Source: Parachlorella kessleri | Taxonomy: Eukaryota; Chlorophyta; Trebouxiophyceae; Chlorellales; Chlorellaceae | DNA length: 22,344 nucleotides | Direction: 5' to 3' | NCBI GenBank assembly: GCA_001598975.1 | Contig: BBXU01000068.1 | Location: 1 to 22,344, forward strand | Shown here: piece after piece, positions 10,623 to 21,536 of the stretch | Numbering within the stretch: the first letter of the stretch is position 1 | Layout: each line of letters opens with the position of its first letter | Notes under the pieces: model-generated | Databases searched by the model: none | Told to the model about the DNA's origin: nothing | Seen by the model: only the letters and a program-made list of their open reading frames with translations | Made by a program: the position numbers and the translations under genes

Positions 10623-13600
10623 CTAGGGCGAGCCACTCATCTGGCTGACAGGGCCAGTGCCTGGGGTAGACAGCCGGGTGGTAGCTGCGGACTCGGTGTC
10701 CAGAACACCCATCACCGTCTGTGTGGCATCCTTAGTGGTGGTCAGGCCAAAGAGGTTGGACAGCCAGAGGGCAGAGGCCTTGTAGTAGCGGTTCTGTGTG
10801 GGGTAGTCAACATGCACGATGCCAAAGCGCTTGGAGTACCCATCTGCAGAACAAGGGAGGGGCAGCAAGTGACGACCAGGACGTTTATAGATGCAATTAG
10901 TACGTGTGTCGCCATGCACATACGATGAAGCGGCAGGGCCACAGATAGGGTGTCCACTTCAGAGGCTGGCTAGGTGATTCGGCAGGCTACACCGGCTGCA
11001 GCTTCCAGCAAACCGTAAGTGCTGGGAACCCGTCTTCACACTTGGACTAGGGTGTCTAGTAATATTTAACTCCAGCACAAGGTAGTAACGCAGTAGGTAG
11101 TAGCGCAGTACCTGGCCATTCGAAGTTGTCCATGAGGCTCCATGCAAAGTAGCCCTGCAATATTCACACAGTGAGTGTAAATGACCACAGTTTAACATTC
11201 CATTTACATGTATGCCATGCCAGCACCCCCTCCCTCGGCATAAGGGCACTGCTTTGCCCTCATTTGATAGGCAGGGAATCATGTGCTTCACTCCTGTACC
11301 TCCACCACCAAGACAACAGAACGGCTGCTGCCAACCTTAATAGCCTGCTGACTACGACAAGCTAGCCGTGGCCTGCACACCTCGCTGTTACGATGTTCAC
11401 AGCACGCCAGACACGCCTGTAGCCTGCGCAACAGCTTCTGGCAGCCAACCCACTACCAGGCACGACAGTGCCACTCCCAAGCCAAGCTTGTAAGCTTAAG
11501 GTGACCCCCCACCTGTAGGTCGACCCCGTCCTGGGTCTTGGCCAGCGAGGCATTGCCCAGGTACTGGCGGAAGAAGTCCACGCGGAAGGTGTCGCACAGG
11601 GACTCCGCCAGCGGCATGGCATCCTCATCTGCCGGGCAGGCGATGGAACAGAACGCTTTTGAGCCCGGCCACAATCAATGAGGCTCCTACCAACTGTGGA
11701 TTGCTCCTTGTGAGCTGGCGAGCACACCATAAAACTTGGGTGTGGCTACGCCCCTACTTTCGTGCCTGGACTTGCTGCCTCAAAAGCAGCATACCCGTGT
11801 GCTTTGCTGGTGGTGGGGCGCCCCAAGCCTGTGCAGGCATAGCGGTGCATGCAGCAGCAAAGCATGCCAACTCACTCGGGACATCCACGCCATTCTCGGT
11901 CACGGTGACAGGCAGGTTTTCGTAGCGGTTGTAAGCCCAGGTCAGAGCAGCACGGAAGGAGGCAGGGAAGATATACAGCCAGGGGCTGTCAGCCTACACA
12001 TAGAAGCAGGGTGGCAATTTCCAGCTCTGCAAGTTGTGGACTGTCAAGCTGCACACCCATGCCGACTGTCAAGCAGGGGTGCCAGCTGTCAGCCTTCGAG
12101 TCCAAAATGAAGAGCTTGCTAGCAGCCCATGCCTTAAAGTATACCGCTGCAAAAGACTACTCAACATGCCGCACGCTGCAGGCATCCAGCTGCTCCACAG
12201 CACATCTCCTTCTCGGAACACCACAGGTGAAAAGACACACACTACCAGCAGGGGGTCTGGCTTGCCCAGAGCATACCAAGGCGTAAGCGGTAGGAGCACG
12301 GCCACCAAACTTACCACTGGCAGTGGGACCCCCGCAGAGTTGTTGGTGGTGGAGTTAGCCTGGAGGCCGTTGGTCGCATTGACGTCGAAGTAGCCGTAGG
12401 CACCATTGTAGAAGTTGACGGCGAGGTAGTCAGGCTGCAGTGGTTGGGGAAGGAGGCAGCAGGTTTGCTAGCTGGCGTCGTCTGAACACTTACTGCCTAC
12501 CCACTACCGCCCATGGCGTACAGAAGAGGAGTGGCTCGGTGCATGTGGAGCACCTTGGGAAGCAAATGCGCTGAGAAACACTTGGACAAAGGAAGGACTG
12601 CCGCTGCTGCGCTTGCAACCAAGGGCTAATCGTGGTTTACGTGTCCCTGCGACATCACGGGTGCAAACCTGTGGCAGAGAGCAACAGCAGCACAGGATGC
12701 CATAGCCTGTCCTACCACATATTGTCACAGCGGCAGGCGTCCATACCCACCCACCTTGCCCTGTTTCAGCTGTGCCGACTCCTGCGGTGTCCAGCGTGGC
12801 AAGACCTCGGCCGGGAGAGACTGGAGCCTCTCGGGGGTCCTGCAGGGTGTATGAGCTAGCCAAGCCCTCATAGGAAGAGGTGGTAAATAGGTGGCAGCCA
12901 TCTGGATGGGCGTGAGCTGTCCCTGTAGCCTGCCCTCAATGCCCTCATAGGTCTAGCCATCCTGATTATACTTGGCTGGGCGGCAGGGGCACAAAGCTCG
13001 ATTCAGTCAGACAATCAGTAAGAGGCTTAGCGGCAATTTTGCTAGAAGCACTCACCAGTCTCCAGTGAAGAGAGGGTCCAGGAACCAACCGCAGCGGAAG
13101 GCGTTCAGTCGGTTGGTGGCGTTCTGCATAGCCAAGAACGCAACTCTGGTCAGATGCACATACAACAGGCTGCCGCCCGCGGGTCTCCGAAAGAAGGCAG
13201 CACTGCCGCCAACATACAGCGTGTCAGCAGCAGCAGCGCGCCCATGTTAGAAGGAGGACATACACGTGTTAATTCACGCAACTGGTCTCACACACGATAC
13301 CCCGGATGAAACCTTGCCGCCGCTTTATCCTTCTCACCACATCATTGGGGTCGTTTGTCAGCGGCATGTAGAAAGGCGCCAGGTTGGTGTTGAGGCTGAC
13401 CTTGCCGTCAGGGACCACCTGCCTAAACACAGGGACAGCCTGCAGGGAGGGACACAGTCCCAATGGACAAGCTTATTATAGGGCTTGTATGGGGCTGGTG
13501 GGCAGGTGGGCGGGTGTTTGTACTGCGTGGGCGTCTTGGGGCGGCAGGAGGCGACAGCACAGCATGGTGCATGTCATCCAGAGCACACCACATACGGGAC

Positions 13601-16600
13601 GAATGTGCACAGCACAGACATCAAGCTGTGTTGGCACCTACACCTTGCATGCACACCCATCATATCCGCCACCTACTAGCGACAGCTGCCAGCGCCAAAA
13701 GGAGGATTTTGACACATGGTGCACATGCGCTATGTGTTGCACACGCCAACCTTCAGCTTAGGAGGCACTGAAGCTTTGCGCAACTCTAAATTCACTCACC
13801 GCAGAGTGTGCCAGCAGGATGTTCCTGGCGCAAATGTGAGGCTCGGTGGTGGAGTTACCCTCAGGGCACTTGGTACGGTTTGAGCAGTGGCCCGGGGCCA
13901 TCACACCTGCATGGTGCCATCATGCGAGCAACTTCAACAACCACTGGCAGGCTTGGCCAGCTGGGGACGGCTGCCCTGCCCTTGCACATGTTTGCAAACA
14001 AGTCTGCACACAAGTCTGCACATGCGTGCAAACAAGTAATTATCCAGGCAAGGGGCCAAAGCCTGCATTGGGCTGTAAGAGGCAAACGGCTGGAGTGCCT
14101 GCAGTCAAGGCATTGCAAGGAGACTGGTGCACATCCGCACCGTTGTCATAGCCGTTCTCGCAAATCGTCTGGGGCTCGTTGATGGTGGTCCAAATCTTGA
14201 CACGGTCACCGAAAAGGGAGAAGGCCGTCTGCAGCCAGGAGACAACACGTGATGAAACTGAGCAAGACTGCGGCTCCTAGCCACCCTCCACACAGGCCGT
14301 TCTGGGTCACAGTGCGGAACCAAGGCAGGCCAAGTTGGGCCGTCCAGTCACCACAACATGCACAAGAATGGTCCGGCCCTGCTGCGCCACAACTAGTCCT
14401 GTTGTTGCAGACAGCTGAGACGACAACCAGCAACCAACCATCCCCCGCACATCTGCACAGCTGGTTGCTAGGTCAACATGGCCTGCCTGCAGGCTATAGC
14501 GCAGCGCACACATCGTACCTCAGCATAGTTGACAAAGTCGGGGACGATGCGCTCGCTGAGCCAGCCGCCGTACTCGTCTTCCAGGGCTTGGGGCAGGTCC
14601 CAGTGGAAGACGGTGAGCTGGGGCTCGATGCAGTTGGCGATGAGGGCGTCGATCACATTGTTGTAGAAGTTCACGCCGGCCTGCAGGGCAGCAAGGCGAG
14701 TGAGCAGGCAGGCTCAGGCAAATTGTGAGGGCGCCAGACCCCAGGCAAACTGTCCAGAGACACGGCCTCCCTAGACGGCAACAACCCAGCCGGTTACAAG
14801 CCACCAGCACCAGGATGAAGCACCACAATATCTCCCTGCATAGTCCTGGTCAATGCATGGAGGACCACCCGCCAGGGCGGCACGCATGGGCCACATGCCA
14901 ACATCAAGCGCAGCTACTGGCTATTAGTAATGCCCCACCTGGTTGAGCTCCCCTGTGCCGTTGGGGAACAGGCGGGGCCAGGACAGGGACATGCGGTAGT
15001 TGCGGATGCCCAGAGCCCTCATGAGCTGGATGTCCTGCAGAGGTGAGTAGCAACAGAGGTGTTTAGGGCGAGAAGGCCAGGACGGTGTCCAGAGCGGCGT
15101 GATCGAATTGCAGCAGCGTTGAGCGACATGTGCAGCAGCTGCTGTCGTGCCCAGCCTTACATTGACGAGGCTCTAAACCTCCCATGCAGGTGCAGACATC
15201 GCGCCGTGCAATCCAGAGCCATGTCATCAATCTTGATGGTTGATGCTGCACATCCCTGCTCCATTACCAGTCATGCCCACCCACAAATAGCGCACAAATT
15301 AGTCCTTACAGGTCAAATCAGTGCTAATAGGAGGTTGTGGCCCACCTCCAGGAATCTGTGGTAGAAGTCAACCGCAACATCACCGGTCTGGTTACCGAAG
15401 ATGTGGCCGGGCACCTTCACAAACGTGTCCCAGATGGAGGGGCCCCGGCCGCCCTCGGTGGTGGCACCCTGCTTTCCAGGGCAGCAGGAGGCACACAGGT
15501 CAGTCGGCACAGGTCAGTCAGCAGCACATAATGAGTTCCATTGTGCAACTCATTGCCGGGGGAAGCAGCTCAGGTTATCTCAGGCTGACAGGTACAGCAG
15601 CGCGTTGCTCAGCTCAGGTAATCCTTGCCACCGCCTCTGAATCCCACCCCACCTACCCAGGGCTTCCCAGCGCCCGCGCCCCAGAGCACTGCTCCTGACC
15701 GCCGCTGTTTCGACAGATTCTCTAAGATGCCCAGGAGCCACTCCCAGCCCACTTACCTCGACCTGATAGCTAGCTGATGCAGCACCAAACCAGAAGGGCA
15801 TCTCAGAGTTGGGTTGGATGGCCAGGGGGTCACTACAGTTCTGGCCGCCAGTCAACGGGGCCTGCCCACCATCAAACAGCCCTGGGTAGTACAAGTCTTG
15901 TGCAGAGCCAGCCTGCAAGGGACAACCAACAGCTTCCTGAGTTAGCATCATGAGCGCTATAGCAGACCTGGCAAACACAGGTCCAATACTGGGGATGTTT
16001 CACTCCCTAACCTCGCCCGCCCTCACAAAGGGCGAGGCTACACTGCTAGACGCAGAAACTAAAATAGATAATCATCGACCTGAGGAGAGGTCGCTATGAA
16101 TACTGCTGCCATTGCAGAGAGGCTGCTGACCGGACATGACGTGGCAGTGGGGTTAACGTTACTGCTGAGGATCATGTCGCAAGGCCAAGGCGTCGTCCCA
16201 AGAGGGATTTCCACACAATTTGGGCCTCCATGTGCCCACAACGCCACTCAACGTGCCTTCAAGCACGCTAACTCGTCCATGGATGGATCACACCACCATC
16301 TGATCCTATGGACCTAGCTATACCATACTCACGCTTGTGAGTTGAGAAGGCCTTTTCAAGAGCTATCATTCCCAGGGCTAGACTCGCAGGAGTTGCCCCC
16401 TCAGCAGTGTTCCCCCCCAGATGCAACAGTGCAGGCAGGCACTCGAAGGCAGCCGAATGCGTAGCGCAGTGAGCTTCCTAGAGCGAGTTGAGAGCACTTC
16501 ATGTAGGGTTTACACCCACCGGGGCTACGTTGCACGCCTGCTGGCCGAGTGCACCACTTAGCGCCCCAGCCGCCGCTAGGAGCAGGAACAGTCTCGAGAT

Positions 16601-16606
16601 GGCCAT
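10623..16606 (-). CDS. Secreted GH1 family beta-glucosidase-like enzyme
   Basis: This should be a retaining glycoside hydrolase of family 1, cutting beta-glucosides or related sugars outside the cell or in the vacuole. Fifteen exons run 16606-16520, 15912-15757, 15468-15346, 15034-14939, 14680-14519, 14228-14141, 13906-13800, 13439-13338, 13123-13056, 12839-12755, 12434-12315, 11993-11876, 11628-11513, 11154-11112 and 10843-10623 (TAG), giving 563 residues with all phases matching. Residues 1-21 are a signal peptide. The GH1 landmarks appear in order: Q79 in SASYQVE, H180 in TVFHWDLPQ, acid/base E226 in TTINEPQ, nucleophile E431 in VTENGVD, E488-W489 in WSLMDNFEW, then [14 protein letters not shown]. 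The sugar-binding site is therefore complete and the enzyme should be active. A lead of about 45 residues precedes the barrel and a Thr/Ser-rich tail of about 40 follows it; neither is typical GH1. Several NxS/T sequons fit secretion. Substrate cannot be told from sequence. Confidence 0.93.
11081..11110 (-). repeat. 15-bp tandem duplication at a GH1 splice donor
   Basis: Two copies of GGTAGTARCGCAGTA (plus strand) lie head to tail at 11081-11095 and 11096-11110, differing at one base. On the coding strand they start right after the donor of exon 14 (exon end at 11112), so the first intron bases were duplicated. The second copy does not recreate a usable GT donor. Confidence 0.85.
13998..14021 (-). 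repeat. 12-bp tandem repeat in a GH1 intron
   Basis: ACAAGTCTGCAC occurs twice in tandem. It is flanked on both sides by imperfect copies of TGCAAACAAGT, making a short internally repetitive patch in the intron between exons 6 and 7. No function is proposed. Confidence 0.8.
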
Positions 16607-17682
16607 GGTTTAGGGCCTTTTTGAGGTGCCCAAAAGTTGTGAAGATCTGCTAGGTTCTGACTTTTGCTGGAGTTTTGCGTCGTCGGGGTGTAGGGCGATG
16701 TATGGCTGGGCACCCGTGGCGAAGGATCACCTAGTAGGATCACCTAGTCGGAAGCCAAGATCTCCTAGTCAGATGCCAAACACTCCTAGTCAGCATGTGT
16801 AGTGTTCTTACTCTTTGACGATCGAAGAGGGTATAAGGAAATGCTTTAGCACAGTACTCAATGCAGGCAGCCTTGACTTTCTGCTGTGCTGTACGAGCTT
16901 CCTGGGGATAACCCAAGGGCCAGAATTAGCCACGAATGACATACCATGACTAGCCATGACATATGCACAATGACAACATGGTCAAACAGAGCAACAACAA
17001 GCCAAGCAGAGATGCAGGACACTGGGCAAGGCAGCGCAGAGGTAATAAGGAAAGCTGAGCAGGAGGTACTCCCTGGCCTTGAATGCATCTAACTCTGAAG
17101 CCGTAAGCTGATTGGCATTCTGCTTACTGCACTGGGTTCAAGATGCACATTCAGACTGCTATGCCTTGGACCAACCAGCTTCCATCCACAATGGCGTGTC
17201 GTCCGCAAGTCTAGTAAACAGGGGGCTCGCTTCCCAAGCCCCGATACGCTGTCCCGAAGTCCTGGTGTACGCTTACGTACACCTAACACAGCATCTGCCT
17301 CATCCTATCAAGCCTACATGCCGCCCTATCACATCGACATGCATCACTTTTGGCCCCTGCGGGGCGTCTATACACAATCAAGTTAAAGGCGCTGTTTGCT
17401 GCCGCTGGAACAGAACACCCAGCAACAGCAGGTGAAGCTCGTCCAAGCCATCCTGCTGCGTCACCGGCCTAACACTACAGGGAGTGGCAATTGCCCTGGC
17501 AAGGCAGCTTTCCGGCCCTGACTACCACAGTATCTACAAAACACACAAAAGCAGTAACTTAAGTACCCAAGCGGGCTGTCCGGCCAACAAATCCACAAGG
17601 GCAGTCCATCGTTGACTGTCCTGCCTCTGACACATGCCAGCAGCTCTGACCGGCTGACTCACACCTGCCCCCGCCCCCCAAA
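16607..17682. other. Intergenic region: GH1 promoter and TsaE 3' UTR
   Basis: No gene is supported. The part next to 16606 is the GH1 upstream region and holds the CCTAGT repeat cluster annotated separately. The rest should contain the TsaE 3' UTR, though no minus-strand TGTAA was found. Short open frames such as 17112-17435 (plus) show no family features. Confidence 0.5.
16723..16790 (-). promoter_or_regulatory. CCTAGT repeat cluster upstream of the GH1 gene
   Basis: CCTAGT (ACTAGG on the coding strand) occurs at 16730, 16743, 16764 and 16785, with spacings of 13, 21 and 21 bases. The first two sit in a perfect 13-bp tandem repeat (AGGATCACCTAGT) and the later ones in an imperfect 21-bp unit. 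The cluster lies about 120-185 bases upstream of the GH1 start codon, where promoter elements are expected. The 21-base spacing is two helical turns and would place repeated factors on one face. A regulatory role is inference; it could be a simple degenerate minisatellite. Confidence 0.45.
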
Positions 17683-19441
17683 TCAGGCCCGAACCAAGTT
17701 GGGCAGCAGGCTCTCAGGCAGGCCAGCGGTCCATGAGGCTGCCATCTCATCACTCAGCACCACCAGCCCTGCAGCCACAGCAGCAGCAAGTAGGCACCAC
17801 GGGCAATGTAGCGCAAGTGAAGCAGACTGGGAGGCGGAGCTCTGGGAGCCGGGCACCCAGATCACCCCCTCAAACACAAGCAGAGAGAAAGCGTGATGCA
17901 CCCAAGGGGACGTGTACACCGTCTGTATTGTTCCGCCCCGGTGTTAGCCCCCCGACCCCCCCCCCCCCTCCCCTCCCTCCTTCTTCAGGAGCCCCAAGCA
18001 TGCCATGCGTGCTACCAACTCGGCAACACAGCGGCCACGCTGCTGCTATGCGGGGCTTCCCTCCTCCACCACGCAGTCTGTCAAGCAGGCGTGCCACGGG
18101 CCCTCACCCGCCGAAGCCCCCGAGCGTGCCAGGTTGGCGTGCAGGTAGCCGGCCCGCAGCTCCCAGCTGCCCGTGTGGGGCACAACCGTCACCAGGCGCG
18201 CGTGGGCATCCATGTACGACCCATCCTGCTGCCCGCCCCCAAAGGCTTGCTGCACACCCAGCATTAAAACCAGCCACCTCAGCTTGTGTCGAGGTGGGGT
18301 CAGGCGTCGTCGCACATGTGAGAGCGGAGCCAGCAGCAGTGGAAGGTTCGGCAAGGCGCGGCAAAGGAGAGGCATGCCCTCAAAGCACATTTGCCGATGC
18401 AACTGTGACTTACTACTGCGAGACCCTACTCCTGCACTGGCGGTACGCTTGGGACTGTGCACGGGTCCAAGGTGGAGTCTATGCTGTGACGAGAGCTTGC
18501 CCCCTTACCGCCGGCAGCCTACGGAAGTAGATGGCCAGCCGCTGCTCTGGGGCCGCCCCCCACTGCCGCAGCTGCTCCGCCCACTCAATGAGAGACACCA
18601 CTTGCGGGAAGGTATCAATCAGGCCCTGCCGTTCCTCCTCGCCTGGCTGCTGCAAGTCGTTCAAGTCAAAATGCAGGATGGGCAGACCTGCACAGGCAGG
18701 CAGCAAAAGTTCATCAAGGGGCTCCTCCTTAACAGGCAACGTGGAGTAGGGAAGGACATTGTCACCAAGACTGTGTCACTGATAGACGTTTCCCACTAGT
18801 GACAGGAGAGTCAGATGAGGCAGGTGAAGTCAAGGTGCTACCTCGCTGGTCTTCATACTCGTTGGGGTGCAGAGACTGGCTTGGCAGCGGCACATCAAGA
18901 TCGGGATTTTGAAGTGCCGCACGAATGAAGGCTCGGCTGCAAGTCCAAAGCAGGATGTTACAAGGTTGTCAGCATCCAGGGGGACTAGCACTACTCCTTC
19001 ATGATGCCTTGTGTGTGGAGCTTTGGGGCTATTGAGAGTCTTCCGCGACAGAAAAGCAGCCTCGTCTCCCACCTGAAAGCGCTCTTCCCCGCTCCTTCGT
19101 CACCCTGCAAGTACATCTTTAAGCCTGACTCACTGCTGGATACTGTTAGCAATCTTATCAATGCCCCCTTACTGTGCAGGCTGGATGCTTTGGGGATTGT
19201 GACCTACTTTGAGGCAGTAAGCGTCTCCTGTCTGCATGTCAGCTGCTAGTATGGCTGCCAAATGAGCTGTGGCATCCTCGCTGGTTGATAGAAGTGTGAA
19301 CTGCCTGCCACAAAACTCGGGGCCAGACGCTGCGGAGCACTGGTGGCGGACACGCCCTTGCTGGCTGAACTTGTTGCTGAACCCGTGTCGTGGTTGCCGG
19401 ATTGGCAGGCAGAGGAATCGTGGATGAACTGCGGTCTGCAT
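17683..19441 (-). CDS. TsaE, tRNA t6A-synthesis ATPase, probably organellar
   Basis: TsaE is the P-loop ATPase that drives the TsaB-TsaD complex in making N6-threonylcarbamoyl-adenosine at tRNA position 37. Six exons are modelled: 19441-19208, 19104-19073, 18936-18842, 18687-18509, 18249-18108 and 17768-17683 (TGA), giving 255 residues. Residues 1-45 are basic and poor in acidic residues, like a plastid or mitochondrial transit peptide. Then come the family N-terminal motif FTLLSTSEDAT (48-58), the Walker A loop GDEGAGKS (79-86), SRAFIRAAL, HFDLNDL (126-132) and the LIEWAEQL acidic/Trp motif (E155, W156), followed by a short beta-rich end. Two conserved spots are altered: the usual SPTF/Y loop reads PLPSQSL (105-111), and HxDLYRL has become HFDLNDL. 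The whole Walker A motif sits on a 32-base exon. The last exon joins in phase but is less certain; reading through the final donor would instead stop at 18046. The start ATG follows an in-phase GTG codon and is the first Met. Confidence 0.85.
17948..17980 (-). repeat. G-rich tract in the last TsaE intron
   Basis: The plus strand is almost pure C with a few T and single A/G interruptions. The transcribed RNA of TsaE would therefore contain several G runs of 3-12 bases within about 33 bases, able in principle to form a G-quadruplex. It lies in the modelled intron between exons 5 and 6. Confidence 0.7.
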
Positions 19442-20545
19442 GATTGCACCCACCTATGGATCGAGGGCTGGTACTGTTATTGATTGCAGGTCTTGACCGT
19501 ATAGACCTGTATATTCTATCGGCGACCACCCCAGCCACTACCACTCCCAATCTCTACCACCCGGTACCGTAGCGGTGAAGCAGGCACAGCAGCAAGATCC
19601 ATGACCACGGTAAGCTAAGGAAGACTGCTAGCACTGTTGGCATCACGTTGAAATTCAATTGTGGGGTAAGGCTATGAAACGCGGTGGTGGCAAGCCAGCG
19701 CTGCGTTGAAGGCGCGGAGGGCGCAAGCGCAACTGGTGTGTTGCGAACTGGACCAGAAGGCAGCATGATAGAGTCGCCGCGCTGCACTTCTGTGGTCAAT
19801 ATAGAAAGTTTGAAGACTGACAGCTGAGCACAATCTATGCAGCTCCTTAAGGTGTGTACAGTTCAGTTCTCAGCTGCAAATGTGTCTCTCTGCTACGTTT
19901 TGTTGATTCTTTTCCACACCTCCACTTCTCTTAGCGGCAAAAAATCCCCCTCCACATGTTGACAACCTTCCCCGACGTAGCCTGGCAGACTCTGGACCAC
20001 TTTCACTTTGCATCAGAAGACCACCAAGAATGAAAGAAAGCAGTACACACAACTACAGCCGTCGCTGTGCTGTTTGTCCTGGTCTCCGTCTCTACCGCCA
20101 AATGGCCTGATGCGACCGTCCAGCACTCCGTGAAGTCACCTACACCACGATGGTATAGTGCACTGACCTCAGTAAGGAACGACATATCCCACATTGCTGG
20201 CGCAGCCCGGCTCAGTGCATGAAGCACAGGACGAGACTTCGCTGCCGTACAGCACAACAGAGGGATGAAGAACAAAGACAAAGAAACGCAGGACCACCTG
20301 GCTGTGAGTTGATTCAACAGGCTGCGATGACATTGGCACACCTTAAACAATGATCTTGCCCGCAATGCCATGATCATCACCGCATCTGTCTAACTGGTTT
20401 ATGCCAGCTCACCTTCAGTATTGCTATTGGATGCCTTGAAGGTCTCAGTCATGATTACCAAGGCACCTCTCACTGTTACAACCCTAGCCAACTTTTGCAG
20501 CCTGTGCCGGTGCTTCTAGCCGAGCAGCCAGCGATACCGCTTGCT
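19442..20545. other. Intergenic region upstream of TsaE
   Basis: No gene is supported. The right end holds a minus-strand TGTAA (20476-20480) that fits the 3' end of the repeat-protein gene; the left end is the TsaE promoter side. A minus-strand frame at 20003-20380 is open for about 125 codons and contains ATGs, but it has no recognisable motif, coding bias or splice context. Confidence 0.5.
20476..20480 (-). terminator. TGTAA polyadenylation signal (repeat-protein gene)
   Basis: TTACA on the plus strand. It lies about 265 bases after the stop at 20745 and only 66 bases after the TGA (20546-20548) of the frame holding the decayed seventh repeat, so the transcript probably includes that copy. 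Confidence 0.5.
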
Positions 20546-20744
20546 TCACTGCTTCCGGAATGATGCAACCTGGTCCTTCCACCGATGTTGCTGCTCTGTT
20601 GCCTGCCTCTGCAGACGCACACTAGACCGCTGCTGTAGGTGCCCTGCCCGGTCAGTTAGGCATGCTTCAGGCGACCACTGTGCTGGTTTAGCTGCTGTTA
20701 CTCTGTGGCTGAGGGACTTGGCAACGCTTCCATGTGCTGTGCGG
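20546..20744 (-). pseudogene. Decayed seventh repeat beyond the stop codon
   Basis: Past the TAG of the repeat-protein frame, a shifted minus-strand frame reads GHLQQRSSVRLQRQATEQQ and then stops at TGA 20546-20548. It aligns with repeat 3 (HLQQRLTVLLQRQAA) at most positions. Its Arg codon (20627-20629) lies 178 bases after the equivalent codon of repeat 6, against 186 for the intact repeats, so the 8-base shortfall has shifted the frame. The shifted frame is open across the whole interval back into the sixth repeat. It is either a remnant or a segment reached by splicing or a sequence error. Confidence 0.6.
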
Positions 20745-21536
20745 CTACTCCTTCCCCTGCCCCGGCCTCTGCTCGCCTTGCTGCCTTTGGAGCAAAATGT
20801 TCAGGCGCTGGTGCAGCTCTCGCCCCTCCTCCTGGCACTGGGGCCCAGCCCTGGCCTGCAGCCCACTGGTGTCCGCCTGGCTAACTGCTGGCAGCCTTGC
20901 AGCTGGTGGCATGTCGCCCTCGTTTTCCTCGGTAACCAACAGGCCTCCCGCCTCACCTAAAGCTGCATGCCTTTGCAGCAGCACCTGCAGCCGCTGCTGC
21001 ACCAGCTGCCCGTCCTGCTGGCATGCGTGCCCTAGTGTCTCACGCAGCTGGGGTTGGGCGCCTGCATTAGCTACTGGCAGCCAGGCAGCAGGCAATGGGG
21101 TATTGCCCTGATCCCTTATGTTTGCAGGGACGATTGATTCTGCTGGAGCTGCATGCCGCTGCAGCAGCACATCCAGCCGCTGCTGCACTTGCTGGGCCAG
21201 GGACGGCCCCTCCGCTTCACCATTCACCCCAGCCTGGGACCCAACAGCAGCTGTGGGTTGACGGCACCCTGGCCACGGCTCGCTGGCCTGGCTGTCACTG
21301 GTTGAGGGGAGGCCCTGCTGCTGCTCCCACGCAGCTGCCTGCCTCTGCAGCAGCACGGTCAGCCGCTGCTGCAAGTGGGGCCCCTCTGCGCTGCGCCTCC
21401 GTCTGCTCTGGGGCTCCGTCGCACCCGCCAACTGAGTACTGTCAGGCTGAGGCTCACCGGCTGCTGTTGCTTTGGGGTTCCGATTTGCCAACTCCACGGC
21501 TGCTTGCCTTCGCAGCAGCACACCTAGCCGGCGCTG
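20745..21536 (-). repeat. Degenerate 186-bp coding tandem repeat
   Basis: Equivalent Arg codons of repeats 3-6 start at 21365, 21179, 20993 and 20807, exactly 186 bases apart. Repeat 2 (21530) is 165 bases upstream of repeat 3, and repeat 1 (21797) is further out. Sequence identity is highest over the helix and falls in the linker, showing old duplications with selection on the helix. Confidence 0.75.

Noticed and set aside
12840..12970. Exon-like stretch in a GH1 intron (minus strand, [14 protein letters not shown])
   Set aside because: It contains an in-frame stop and would sit inside the GH1 barrel where no insertion is expected; exons on either side join perfectly without it. The repeated GCCCTCATAGG at 12864 and 12941 may explain the look.
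17733..18530. Plus-strand open frame of 265 codons, Pro-rich
   Set aside because: It lies antisense to TsaE exons 4-6 and their introns, which have family motifs and matching splice phases. Its Pro/Ser/Arg content is what the complement of GC-rich coding sequence gives.
20003..20380. Minus-strand frame of about 125 codons with a hydrophobic segment
   Set aside because: No motif, no leader or splice context, and mixed composition; an open frame of this length is not rare here.
20541..20960. Plus-strand frame of 139 codons, Leu-rich
   Set aside because: It is the reverse complement of the repeat protein and its seventh copy; the Leu-rich look comes from Gln codons CAG read as CTG.
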